Assembly (NCBI RefSeq): GCF_000317105.1
Contig: NC_019693.1
Coordinates: 1,178,001-1,242,000, forward strand
DNA: 64,000 bases
Direction: 5' to 3'
Source of the DNA: Oscillatoria acuminata PCC 6304
Lineage (GTDB): Bacteria; Cyanobacteriota; Cyanobacteriia; Cyanobacteriales; Laspinemataceae
Part shown: positions 52,505-63,374 of the stretch, one piece after another
How the letters are laid out: every line of letters starts with the position of its first letter
Position numbering within the stretch: the stretch's first letter is position 1
The notes under the pieces: model-generated
What the model was told of the DNA's origin: nothing
The model's input: the letters and a program-made list of their open reading frames with translations, nothing else
Database searches by the model: none
Translations under genes and position numbers: made by a program

Positions 52505-55500
52505 ATGCCGGGGCGACTTCAATTCCGATCGCGATCTCCGCATTCCGTTAAAGCGATCGCACTCCATTTTATAGCACTGTTAATGGGGAGTTTTGCCGGC
52601 CTTTCACCTGCCACGGCCCAAATTATCCCCGACAGCAGCTTACCGAACAATTCTGTGGTGGTTCCTAATGGCAACAGCATTACCATTCAAGGCGGTACGG
52701 AAAGCGGTGTCAATTTATTTCACAGTTTTTCAGAATTTTCAGTTCCTACCAACACCGAAGCCTTTTTTTAATAATTCCCCCACCATTCAAAATATTTTTA
52801 CTCGGATTACCGGCAGCAATTTTTCCGAAATCGATGGATTAATTCGCGCCAATGGGTTGGCCAATTTATTTGTAATTAACCCTAATGGCATTGCCTTCGG
52901 TCCCAATGCGAGGATAAATATTGGAGGCTCATTTATTGGCAGTACCGCTAACAGCTTGCAATTTCCCGATGGCAGTACGTTTAGTGCCAGTGAACCCAAC
53001 GCTCCGCCTTTATTAATCCTCAGCGTTCCAGTGGGCTTGCAATTTAATTCTAATGCCGGGAATATCCAAGTTCAAGGCACTGGAAATCCCGATATTGTTC
53101 CAAGTAATCCTCAAGGAATGGGGGTCGCCCCCGGACAGACATTTGCCTTGGTAGGGGGAAATGTTTCCCTGAATGGGGCAGTGGTAACGGTGCCGTCGGG
53201 ACGGATTGAAATCGGTGGCGTAACGAATGGGGAAGTGGATGTATTGCCCACTCCCGGAGGGATGGTGTTGGGATACGATCGCGTGGCGGAATTTGGTAAC
53301 ATTCAACTGAGCGATCGCAGTTCCTTATTCAATCCAGCCGTAGCAGACAATCCGATTGCTGGAATCCAAGTGGTCGGGAAAAATATCGGCTTAGAGCGAT
53401 CGCAAATTGTAGCGGTGACTCCCGGCACTTTTAATAGCGGCAATATTGCAATTTCTGCCAGCGAATCTCTCAGCTTATCCGGCGTCGATGTAATTTTTCC
53501 TTTTAGTTCCTGGATTGTCAACCAAGTGCTGGAAAGCGCTACCGGAAATAGTGGCCCCGTGATTGTGAATGCCCCAGTAATTACCCTTACCGACGGTTCT
53601 CGGATTGAAACCTTAAGTTTAGGAGCGGGAAACGCTGGAAACGTCACCGTCAATGCAGAAAAACTGGCGATCGCTGGGTTTGCCATTCCTCCTACGGGCA
53701 TTCCAGATGTCAACGAAATCGATCGCCGCACCCTATTAGACCGCAATCTCAACAGTCGCGTAACCAGCGAAAATTTTGCCAGCGGATCCGGTGGAGAAAT
53801 TACCGTCAATGCCACAGAGATCAACTTCACCGATGGCGGACAAATTGCCACCCTTGCCGGTTCCACCTCTACGGGAAATGGTGCAAATGTGACCGTGACT
53901 GCCAATTCCATCACTGGAGATAATGCCGTTTCCTACAATCCCTTGCTGATGAGTGGTGTTTTTGGTTACTTAGTTGGTGCAGGCCAAGGCGGCAGTATAA
54001 ACATTTCTGCTGTGGAAGTCACCCTGACCAATGGCGCAGAGATGGGAACCTGGAATGAAGGAACCGGACGCGGGGGAGATCTCAACGTTACCGCCTCCGA
54101 GTCGATTTTGCTGCAAAAAGTGAATCCCCGCCTCCCGGTGATTAACAGTGGGCTATTTGTCTCGACGAGCGGTGCAGGAGAAGGAGGCAACATCAGCGTT
54201 TCCACGCCGCGTTTAACACTTACAGAAGGGGCAGGTTTGAGTTCCCTCGTGCTTGAACAACTGGTGGGACAGCCTTTACCCAATGCCGGACAGGGAAATG
54301 GAGGAGATGTGCGGGTGAATGCCGATACCATTGTGATGAGTGGCACAACGCCGTTGGCTCCAGAAAATGTCACCCTGATCGGAAGTATTACCTTTGGATC
54401 GGGAGATGCTGGGGATGTGGTGATTTCGACGCGCAGGTTACAGGTGGAAGGAGGTGCGACCCTATTTTCGTTGGTGATTCCTTCCCTGTCGATCTTGAGA
54501 GCACCGATTCCCGGTTCCGGAACGGGGAATGGGGGCAATCTGACGATTCAGGCGACCGAAGAAATCAACGTGGTGGGGACGAATCAATTTATCGGGTCGC
54601 CGAGTTTAGTCGGGTTGCAAACCTTTGGCTCGGGAAATGTGGGAGAACTACAGGTGACGAGCAGTCGGATTATCCTCAAAGATGGGGCGTCGATGGGTGC
54701 ATTTACCAGTGGGACGGGAAATGCCGGTCGGATTACCGTGAATGCTTCGGAAATTGAAATCGTTGGGGTTTCCCGTGACGGTTTTTTTCAATCTCAAATG
54801 GGAGCGAGTGCTTTCCTAGCACCGCCAGAGTTGCAGCAATCATTTTTTAGCCCCCCGGTTCCGACCGGAAATACGGGAGCAGTGACGATCAATGCCGATC
54901 GCATCAGCATCAGCGATGGCGGCACAATTACCGTAACTCATGCAGGTACGGGAAATGCCGGAACGTTACAAATTAATACCTCATCCATCTCTGTCGATCG
55001 CCAGGGTTCGATTGCGGCAACTACGGCCTCTGGACGGGGGGGAAATGTGGAGTTGAACGTCCAGAATGGTTTGATTTTAAGCAATAACGGTCGCATTAGC
55101 GTAGAAGCATTGGGTGATGGAGGCGATGGCGGGAACTTGGCCCTCGCGGCCAATACGATTGTAGCCCTGGAAAATAGTTTAATTCGCGCCAATGCCATCA
55201 GTGGCAATGGGGGAAACATCAATATTGTCACCCAAGGCTTATTTCTCTCTCCTGAGAGTCAGATTACCGCCAGTTCTCAGTTTGGTCTCGATGGCACAAT
55301 CGAAGTCCAAGAACCGGCTCTCGATCCGGCTTCGGGATTGGTAGAGTTAGAAGATAATCCTACCGATCCGAGCGATCGCATCGTCAGTGGCTGTCGCGCA
55401 CCAGAAGGGAATCGCTTTGTGGTTACGGGACGGGGGGGTTTGCCAGAAAATCCGAATCAACCCTTTATGGGATCGTCGGTTTTGTACGATTTGCGTCCGC

Positions 55501-55688
55501 TTGCCCTTGATGGAGAATCGCACAGCCGTCAGTCCGCCTCGCAGCCGGCGGTGGCAATCAAGGCGGAGCCACTGGTGGAAACAACCGGATGGGCGATCGA
55601 CGATCGCGGCAATCTGGTGTTAACCGCTACCTCGACAAACCTCTATCAGTTGTGGGCTAACAGGTGTTCCTCCTCTAGCCCGGATTGA
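52505..55688 (+). pseudogene. TpsA exoprotein copy 1, frameshifted in a T-run
   Basis: The gene starts at ATG 52505 (MPGRLQFRSRSPHSVKAIAL) with GGAG upstream. It has a signal peptide ending SPATAQ and the start of a two-partner-secretion domain. At 52763-52769 there are seven T residues where copies 2 and 3 have six, giving a TAA at 52769-52771. The remaining ~970 codons continue intact in the +1 frame to 55688, including NPNGIAFGPNARINIGGSFI, the beta-helical repeats and the C-terminal GWAIDDRGNLVLTATSTN. Without slippage or correction only an 88-residue fragment would be made. The one-base change with otherwise intact sequence suggests very recent inactivation, phase variation or a sequencing error. 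Confidence 0.9.
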
Positions 55689-55813
55689 AAGCTATCTCTC
55701 TCTTCTCAAAGTCCTTCTCCTCAGAGGAGAGGGATTGAGTCCGAGGTTCTTAGATTGACCAAGGACTAAAGACCAAGGACCAATTAATTTATCTTGCATT
55801 GGAGGAAAAAACT
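55689..55813. repeat. Duplicated 125-bp tpsA spacer, copy 1
   Basis: It matches 59040-59164 except at two positions. It includes a GGAGG Shine-Dalgarno before the next ATG and heptamer-like ACCAAGG units. It shows that the duplication unit was gene plus spacer. Confidence 0.9.
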
Positions 55814-58800
55814 ATGCCGGGGCGACTTCAATCTCGATCGCGATCTCCGCATTCCGTTAAAGCGATCGCACTCTATTTTACAGCACTGTCAATGGGGAGT
55901 TTTGCCTGCCTTTCGCCTGCTACTGCCCAAATTATCCCTGACAGCACCTTACCGAACAATTCTGTGGTGGTTCCTAATGGCAACAGCATCACCATTGAAG
56001 GCGGTACGGAAAGCGGCGTCAATTTATTTCACAGTTTTTCAGAATTTTCAGTACCCACCAACACCGAAGCCTTTTTTAACAATTCCCCCACTATTCAAAA
56101 TATTTTTACTCGGATTACCGGCAGCAATCTTTCCGAAATCGATGGATTAATTCGGGCCAATGGGTTGGCAAATTTATTTGTACTCAATCCCAATGGGATG
56201 GTCTTTGGCCCCAATGCGAGGTTAAATATTGGGGGCTCATTTATTGGCAGTACCGCTAACAGCTTGCAATTTCCCGATGGCAGCACATTTAGCGCCAGTA
56301 TCCCCAACGCCCCGCCTTTATTAACCATGAGCGTTCCGGTAGGATTGCAATTTAATTCTAATGCCGGTAATATCCAAGTTCAAGGCACAGGAAATCCCGA
56401 TATTGTTCCGAGTAATCCTCAAGGAATGGGGGTCGCCCCCGGACAGACATTTGCCTTGGTCGGAGGAAATGTTTCCCTGAATGGCGCAGTGGTAACGGTG
56501 CCGTCGGGACGGATTGAAATCGGTAGCGTGACGAATGGGGAAGTGGATGTATTGCCCACTCCCGGAGGGATGGTGTTGGGATACGATCGCGTGGCGGAAT
56601 TTGGCAACATTCAACTGAGCGATCGCAGTTCCTTATTCAATCCAGCCGTAGCAGACAATCCCATTGCCGGGATTCAAGTGGTCGGGAAAAATATCGGCTT
56701 AGAGCGATCGCAAATTGTGGCGGTGACTCCCAGCACTTTTAACAGCGGCAATATTGCAATTTCTGCCAGCGAATCTCTCAGCTTGTCCGGCGTCGATTCA
56801 ATTTTTCCTTTTAGTTCCTGGATTGTTAACCAAGTGCTGGAAAGCGCTACCGGGAATAGTGGCCTCGTGATTGTGAATGCCCCAGTAATTACCCTCACCG
56901 ACGGTTCTCGGATTGAAACCTTAAGTTTAGGGGCGGGGAACGCTGGAAACGTCACCGTCAATGCTAACAAAATTTCAATAGATGGGTTTGCCTTTCCTCC
57001 CACTGGCATTCCAGCGGTGAGTGAAATCGATCTCAGGACGCTACTAGATCGCAATCTCAACAGTCGCATCGGGAGCGAAATTTTTGGGCGGGGTTCAGGG
57101 GGAGAAATTACCGTCAACGCCACCGAAGTAAACTTTACCAATGGCGGACAAATTGCCACCCTTGCCGGTTCTACTTCTACGGGAAATGGCGCAAATGTGA
57201 CCGTGACTGCCCATTCCATGAATGCACAAGAAGCCGTTGCCTATAATCCCTTGTTGATGAGTGGGGTGAGGAGTGTCTTACTCGGCGCGGGAAATGGAGG
57301 GAATCTGAATATTTTTACCGAAACATTAACCTTAAGCAACGGCGCACAAGTTGCCAGCGGAAATCAAGGATCCGGACGCGGGGGAGATCTCAGCATCACT
57401 GCCTCCGAGTCAATTTTCGCGGAAAATGTGAATCCTCCTAGCCTACTCATTATCAGTGGGATATTTGTTTCGACACTCGCTACTGGAGCGTCAGGTAACA
57501 TCAATATTTCTACCCCACGTTTAACTCTCACAGAAGGAGCAGGTTTGACTTCTGTGGTATTGACCAAGCTTCTGGGACAGCCTTTTCCCAATGCGGGACA
57601 AGGAAATGGAGGAGAAGTGAGGGTGAATGCCGATACGATTCTTTTGAGTGGCGCAACACCGTTAAATCCGGAAAATTTCACCCAGATGGGAAGCATTACA
57701 TTTGGATCGGGAGATGCCGGGGATGTGACGATTTCGACGCGCAGGCTCTCTGTAAATGGAGGTGCGGCCCTATCGTCGTCCCTGCTTCCTTCCCTGTCGG
57801 TGTTGGGAGAACCGATTCCCGGTTCCGGAACGGGGAATGGGGGCAATCTGACGATTCAGGCGACGGAAGAAATCAAGGTGGTGGGGACGGATCCATTTAT
57901 CGGGTCGCCGAGTTTGGTGGGGTTGCAAACCTTTGGTTCGGGAAATGTGGGAGAACTACAGGTGACGAGCAGTCGGATTATCATCAAAGATGGGGCGTCG
58001 ATGGGTGCATTTACCAGTGGGACGGGAAATGCCGGTCGGATTACCGTGAATGCTTCGCAGATTGAATTGGGTGGGGGTTCCAGTGGCGGTTTTTTTGAAT
58101 CTAAAATGGGGGCGGATGCTTTCCAAGCGACGCCAGAGTTGCAGGAAGCATTTTTTAGCCCGCCGGTTCCTACCGGAAATACGGGAGAAGTGACGATCAA
58201 TGCCGATCGCATCACGATTGGCGATGGCGGCACGATTAGCGTAACTCATGCAGGTACGGGAAATGCCGGAACGTTACAAATTAATACCTCAGAAATCTCT
58301 ATTGATCGCCAGGGGTCGATTATCGCAACCACGGCCTCTGGACGGGGGGGGCAATGTGGAGTTGAACGTCCAGAATGGTTTGATTTTAACCAATAACGGT
58401 CGCATTAGTGTAGAAGCACTGGGTGATGTGGGTGATGGCGGTAACTTGGCGATCGCAGCGAGTACGATTGTAGCCCTGGAAAATAGTTTAATTCGCGCCA
58501 ATGCCGTCAGTGGCAATGGGGGGAATATCAATATCGCCACCCAAGGCTTATTTCTCTCTCCTAACAGTCAGATTACCGCCAGTTCTCAGTTTGGTCTCGA
58601 TGGCACAATCGAAGTCCAAGAACCGGCTCTCGATCCGGCTTCGGGATTGGTAGAGTTAGAAGATAATCCTATCGATCCGAGCGATCGCATCGTCAGCGGC
58701 TGTCGCGCACAAGAAGGGAATCGCTTTGTGGTCACAGGACGGGGGGGGTTGCCGGAAAATCCGAATCAACCCTTGATGGGATCGTCGGTTTTGCACGATT

Positions 58801-59039
58801 TGCGTCTGATCGCCCTTGATGGAGAATCGCACAGCCGTCAGCCCGCCTCGCAGCCGCCGGTGGCAATATCGCACAGCCGCCAGCCCGCCGAGCAGTCACT
58901 GGTGGCAATGAAGGCGGAGCCACTGGTGGAAACAACCGGATGGGCGATCAACGAGCGCGGCAATCTGGTGTTAACCGCTACACCGACAAACCTCTATCAG
59001 TTGTTCTCTGACAATTGTTACCCCTCTAGCCCGGATTGA
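55814..59039 (+). pseudogene. TpsA exoprotein copy 2, frameshifted in a G-run
   Basis: The ATG at 55814 follows GGAGG (55801-55805). The frame encodes the signal peptide, TPS domain (SGVNLFHSFSEFSVPTNTEA, NPNGMVFGPNARLNIGGSFI) and beta-helix in order up to 58351. There eight G residues (58344-58351) replace the seven of copies 1 and 3, shifting into an early stop at 58396. The missing ~220 residues are intact in the +1 frame to 59039. They include an extra internal duplication of SHSRQPA.QP.VA near the C-terminus. The truncated ~860-residue product keeps its secretion domain and might still be exported. Confidence 0.9.
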
Positions 59040-59164
59040 AAGCTATCTCTCTCTTCTCAAAGTCCTTCTCCTCTGAGGAGAGGGATTTAGTCCGAGGTTC
59101 TTAGATTGACCAAGGACTAAAGACCAAGGACCAATTAATTTATCTTGCATTGGAGGAAAAAACT
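59040..59164. repeat. Duplicated 125-bp tpsA spacer, copy 2
   Basis: Second copy of the spacer at 55689-55813, again ending with GGAGG and the ATG of a tpsA gene. Confidence 0.9.
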
Positions 59165-62100
59165 ATGCCGGGGCGACTTCAATCGCGATCGCAGTATTCC
59201 GTTAAAGCGATCGCACTCCATTTTACAGCACTGTCAATGGGGAGTTTAGCCTGCCTTTCACCTGCCACGGCCCAAATTATCCCCGACAGCACCTTACCGA
59301 ACAATTCTGTGGTGGTTCCTAATGGCAACAGCATCACCATTCAAGGCGGTACGGAAAGCGGTGTCAATTTATTTCACAGTTTTTCAGAATTTTCAGTACC
59401 CACCAACACCGAAGCCTTTTTTAATAATTCCCCCACCATTCAAAATATTTTTACTCGGATTACCGGCAGCAATTTTTCCGAAATCGATGGATTAATTCGC
59501 GCCAATGGGTTGGCAAATTTATTTGTACTCAATCCTAATGGTATTGCGTTTGGTCCCAATGCGAGGATAAATATTGGAGGCTCATTTATTGGCAGTACCG
59601 CCAACAGCTTGCAATTTCCCGATGGCAGTACGTTTAGTGCCAGTGAACCCAACGCCCCGCCTTTATTAACCATGAGCGTTCCGGTAGGATTGCAATTTAA
59701 TTCTAATGCCGGGAATATCCAAGTTCAAGGCACCGGAAATCCCGATATTGTTCCAAGTAATCCTCAAGGAATGGGGGTCGCCCCCGGACAGACATTTGCC
59801 TTGGTGGGGGGAAATGTTTCTCTCAATGGGGCAGTGATAACGGTGCCGTCGGGACGGATTGAAATCGGTGGGGTGACCGATGGGGGAGTGGATGTCGTAC
59901 CCACTCCCGGAGGGATGGTGTTGGGATACGATCGCGTGGCGGAATTTGGCAACATTCAATTGAGCGATCGCAGTTCCTTATTCAATCCAGCCGTAGCAGA
60001 CAATCCCATTGCCGGAATCCAAGTGGTCGGGAAAAATATCGGCTTAGAGCGATCGCAAATTGTGGCAGTGACTCCCGGAACTTTTGATAGCGGCAATATT
60101 GCCATAAACGCCAGGGAATCTCTCAGCTTATCCGGCGTTGATTCAATTTTTCCTTTTAGTTCCTGGATTGTCAACCAAGTCGCACAAAACGCAACCGGAA
60201 ATAGTGGCTCAGTGATTGTGAATGCCCCAGTCACAAACCTCACCGACGGTTCTCGGATTCAAACCTTAAGTTCAGGGGCGGGCAACGCTGGAAACGTCAC
60301 CGTCAATGCAGAAAAACTGGCGATCGCAGGGTTTGCCATTCCTTTTACAGGCATTCCAGATATCCGCGAAGTCGATCGCAAAACTCTCTTAGACCGCAAT
60401 CTCAACAGTCGCATCGGGAGCGAAAATTTTGCCAGCGGCTCCGGTGGAGAAATTACCGTCAATGCCACAGAAATCAACTTGATTGATGGCGGACAAATTA
60501 ATAGCCTTGCCGGTTCCACCTCTACAGGAAATGGTGCAACTGTGACCGTGAGCGCAAATTCCATTACAGGAGATAATGCCGTTGCCTATAATCCCTTAGT
60601 CTCTAGTGGTATTTTTAGTTACTTAGTCGGTGCAGGCCAAGGTGGCAATGTCAACATTTCTGCCGTAGAAATCATGATCGCCAATGGCGCACAAATCGGA
60701 ACCTTAAGTGAAGGAACCGGACCCGGAGGAGATCTCAACGTTACAGCCTCCGAGTCGATTTTGCTGCAAAAAGTGAATCCCAGCGTCCCAGTGTTTGCTA
60801 CTGGACTCTTTGTCTCCACGAGCGATACAGGAGAAGGAGGCAACATGAGCTTGAGCACGCCGCGTTTAACCCTGACCGAAGGGGCGGGTTTGAGTTCGAT
60901 TGTGTTTGCACCATTTCTGGGACAGCCTTTACCGACTGGCGGACAGGGAAATGGAGGAGATGTTACAGTCAATGCCGATACCATTGTAATCAGTGGAGCA
61001 ACGCCGTTAAATCCCGAAAATGTTAGCCAGATGGGAAGTATTACCTTCGGGTCGGGAAATGCGGGGGATGTGACGATTTCAACGCGCAGGCTCGATATAA
61101 ACGAAGGTGCGATCCTATTGTCGTTAGTGGTTCCTTCCCTGTCGGTATTGGGAGAACCGATTCCCGGTTCCGGAACCGGGAATGGGGGCAATCTAACGAT
61201 TCAGGCGAGTGAAGAAATCAACGTGGTGGGGGTGAATCCCTTGTTAAGGTCGGCAAGTTTGATGGGATTGCAAACTTTTGGATCAGGAAATGTCGGAGAA
61301 CTACAGGTGACGAGTGAGCGGATTTTCCTCAAAGATGGGGGGTCGATGGGTGCCTTTACCAGTGGGACGGGAAATGCCGGTCAGATTACCGTGAATGCTT
61401 CGGAGATTGAATTGGGAGGGGTTTCCAGTGGCGGGTTTGTGCTGTCTACTCTGGGGGCGAATGCATTCCAAGCGACGCCTGAGTTACAGCAAATATTTTT
61501 TAGCCCCCCGGTTCCTACCGGAAATACGGGAGCAGTGACCATCAATGCCGATCGCATCAGGATTGGGGATACCGGCACGATTACTGTAACTCATGCAGGG
61601 ACGGGAAATGCCGGAACGTTACAAATTAATGCCTCGGAAATATCTGTCGATGGCCAGGGTTCGATTACGGCAACCACGGCGTCTGGACGGGGGGGAAATG
61701 TGGAGTTGAACGTCCAGAATGGTTTGATTTTAACCAATAACAGTCGCATTAGCGTAGAAGCACTGGGTGATGGCGGTGATGGCGGGAACGTGGCGATCGC
61801 GGCCAATACGATTGTAGCCCTGGAAAATAGTTTAATTCGCGCCAATGCCGTCAGTGGCAATGGGGGGAACATCAATATTGTCACCCAAGGTTTATTTCTT
61901 TCTCCTGACAGTCAGATTACCGCCAGTTCTCAGTTTGGTCTGGATGGCACAATCGAAGTCCAAGAACCGGCTCTCGATCCGGCTTCGGGACTGGTAGAGT
62001 TAGAAGATAATCCTACCGATCCTAGAGATCGCATCGTCAGCGGCTGTGCCGTACAAGAAGGGAGTCGCTTTCTGGTCACGGGACGGGGGGGTTTGCCGGA

Positions 62101-62341
62101 AAATCCGAATCAACCCTTTATGGGGTCAGCAGTTTGGCATGATTTGCGGACGATGGCCATCCATAGAGAAGCTCAAGGCCCCGAGCCCGCCTTGCAGTCG
62201 CCGGTGGCCATGAAGGCCGAACCCCTGGTGGAAACAACCGGATGGGCGATCGACGAGCGCGGCAATCTGGTGTTAACTGCTACACCGAGAAACCGCTATC
62301 GGTTGTTCCCTGACAGTTGTTCCTCTTCTAGCCCGGATTGA
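59165..62341 (+). CDS. TpsA exoprotein copy 3, intact
   Basis: The ATG at 59165 with GGAGG upstream encodes 1058 residues; a TTG at 59150 overlaps the Shine-Dalgarno and is rejected. The order is: signal peptide (cleavage after SPATAQ), filamentous-haemagglutinin-type TPS secretion domain (~40-260) with NLFHSFSEFSVPT and NPNGIAFGPNARINIGGSFI, a long right-handed beta-helix made of GNGGN.TI.A and TGNAG.ITVNA repeats, and a conserved cap with VSGCAVQEGSRFLVTGRGGL and GWAIDERGNLVLTATP. It should be secreted by the TpsB at 50341-52209 as a surface adhesin or fibre. Both homopolymers broken in the other copies are in frame here. Confidence 0.92.
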   Translation: MPGRLQSRSQYSVKAIALHFTALSMGSLACLSPATAQIIPDSTLPNNSVVVPNGNSITIQGGTESGVNLFHSFSEFSVPTNTEAFFNNSPTIQNIFTRITGSNFSEIDGLIRANGLANLFVLNPNGIAFGPNARINIGGSFIGSTANSLQFPDGSTFSASEPNAPPLLTMSVPVGLQFNSNAGNIQVQGTGNPDIVPSNPQGMGVAPGQTFALVGGNVSLNGAVITVPSGRIEIGGVTDGGVDVVPTPGGMVLGYDRVAEFGNIQLSDRSSLFNPAVADNPIAGIQVVGKNIGLERSQIVAVTPGTFDSGNIAINARESLSLSGVDSIFPFSSWIVNQVAQNATGNSGSVIVNAPVTNLTDGSRIQTLSSGAGNAGNVTVNAEKLAIAGFAIPFTGIPDIREVDRKTLLDRNLNSRIGSENFASGSGGEITVNATEINLIDGGQINSLAGSTSTGNGATVTVSANSITGDNAVAYNPLVSSGIFSYLVGAGQGGNVNISAVEIMIANGAQIGTLSEGTGPGGDLNVTASESILLQKVNPSVPVFATGLFVSTSDTGEGGNMSLSTPRLTLTEGAGLSSIVFAPFLGQPLPTGGQGNGGDVTVNADTIVISGATPLNPENVSQMGSITFGSGNAGDVTISTRRLDINEGAILLSLVVPSLSVLGEPIPGSGTGNGGNLTIQASEEINVVGVNPLLRSASLMGLQTFGSGNVGELQVTSERIFLKDGGSMGAFTSGTGNAGQITVNASEIELGGVSSGGFVLSTLGANAFQATPELQQIFFSPPVPTGNTGAVTINADRIRIGDTGTITVTHAGTGNAGTLQINASEISVDGQGSITATTASGRGGNVELNVQNGLILTNNSRISVEALGDGGDGGNVAIAANTIVALENSLIRANAVSGNGGNINIVTQGLFLSPDSQITASSQFGLDGTIEVQEPALDPASGLVELEDNPTDPRDRIVSGCAVQEGSRFLVTGRGGLPENPNQPFMGSAVWHDLRTMAIHREAQGPEPALQSPVAMKAEPLVETTGWAIDERGNLVLTATPRNRYRLFPDSCSSSSPD

Positions 62342-62469
62342 AAGCTATCCCTTTTCTGTCACTGTGATTCAGAGTATGCTGACCCTTCTATGTGAGCCGC
62401 GAAGTCCACCCCGCTTACTTTGGACAAAATTCCTTCACACCAAAGAGTCATTCATGCATGACTGTCATA

Positions 62470-62527
62470 CACAGACGAACTGGAGAGTTGAAGGCCCCTA
62501 ATTAATGATTTCACAGAATTTTTCACC
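62470..62527. repeat. Right half of MITE-like repeat family C
   Basis: CACAGACGAACTGGAGAGTT through GGCCCCTAATTAATGATTTC to TTTTTCAC matches 63296-63351. The left half is missing here and occurs at 52306-52373. Confidence 0.8.
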
Positions 62528-62728
62528 CTAAGGTGCTGACCCGTTTGGGTAAAGACTATCTCATCGGCCAACTTTAACATTTCTTTAATATTCATCTGGT
62601 CAAGAATTATGACAGGGTTTTTGTATCATAGCCCACATTTGACAACATTTTCGTACACTCTCGTACAAAACCAGATAAAGTTGAGTGACCTGGGGACAAA
62701 TTGGCGGCAAAATAAAACATTTTTGTTG

Positions 62729-62770
62729 TTGACCGGACTTGACTTTGCCATCTATTATGCTCCATAATAG
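62729..62770 (+). promoter_or_regulatory. Promoter with overlapping inverted-repeat operator
   Basis: TTGACC (62729-62734) and TATTAT (62753-62758) are spaced by 18 bases. CTATTATG-CTC-CATAATAG (62752-62770) is a perfect inverted repeat over the -10 box and start site, as expected for a repressor site. Confidence 0.55.
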
Positions 62771-62775
62771 TATTT

Positions 62776-62800
62776 AAAACCAAAGCGGTTTTTTAATTTT
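62776..62800 (+). terminator. Terminator-like hairpin in 5' leader
   Basis: AAAACC-AAAGC-GGTTTT with further T residues lies between the promoter and ATG at 62822. It is a short weak stem and may act as an attenuator. Confidence 0.35.
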
Positions 62801-62821
62801 AAACAACCCGGTGATTAAGTT

Positions 62822-63166
62822 ATGTTGTCACATCATGCCCCAGACGAACAAGATTATTGGTCAGAAACTGTTGAAATTGAAACAGTAGATGGTGAAAAGG
62901 TTAAGGTAAAAACCTCTCTTTTAAGAGTCTATCCTTCAGGTTTTAATGGATATGATGCTTACATGGATATTCCGAAAAACACTCCACATGATCCTTATAA
63001 ATTTAAAAAAGTTTACTTTCCAAAATTGGACATACACTGGGAAGTCATTACTACCCCTACAGAATCTGGTATCAAGGGAGACTTTCGTGGAAATCATACA
63101 CCGACGAGTAATATTCCAGGTAATACTCCAGCTTGGATATTCGGCTTGAGAAACTGCTCGAATTAA
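62822..63166 (+). CDS. AT-rich orphan protein, unknown
   Basis: I do not recognise this 114-aa protein. It starts MLSHHAPDEQDYWSETVEIE and is acidic at first, then VDGEKVKVKTSLLRVYPSGF and a Lys/Pro-rich segment with KFKKVYFPKLDIHWEVITTP. It ends with a Gly/Asn/Pro-rich tail and a single Cys near the end. It has no signal peptide or membrane segment. Its codon use is clearly more AT-rich than the flanking genes, a sign of transfer. A promoter with an operator-like repeat and a leader hairpin precede it, and repeat family C lies on both sides. Confidence 0.55.
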   Translation: MLSHHAPDEQDYWSETVEIETVDGEKVKVKTSLLRVYPSGFNGYDAYMDIPKNTPHDPYKFKKVYFPKLDIHWEVITTPTESGIKGDFRGNHTPTSNIPGNTPAWIFGLRNCSN

Positions 63167-63194
63167 TTTATTTTTTAAGTAACTTCTCCAAATA

Positions 63195-63361
63195 TACTGG
63201 ACAGTGAAAAGTTCTGTATAACCCCTCCGGGGTGGCTCGTGGGGGCCTCAAAAAAAATGGACCGGCATAATACCAGTCCATAAGTCATCCTGTTCACAGA
63301 CGAACTGGATAGTTGAAGGCCCCTAATTAATGATTTCACAGAAATTTTCACGGTCCAGTTC
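63195..63361. repeat. Complete MITE-like repeat family C
   Basis: The ends are imperfect inverted repeats: ACTGGACAGTGAAAAGTTCT at the left and AGAAATTTTCACGGTCCAGT at the right. The ~165-bp element has no coding capacity. Its left and right parts occur separately at 52306-52373 and 62470-62527. Confidence 0.75.
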
Positions 63362-63374
63362 TCCAGATTTATTT

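Larger units (their letters stand above)
62342..62821. other. AT-rich region downstream of tpsA3
   Basis: It holds the right-half repeat (62470-62527), a TTTTCGTACACTCTCGTACA inverted motif near 62649-62670, and the promoter/operator below. Confidence 0.45.

Noticed and set aside
52593-52771. An independent start for the first TpsA at 52593
   Set aside because: That frame begins out of phase with the signal peptide; comparison with copies 2 and 3 shows the true start at 52505 and a +1 T shift.
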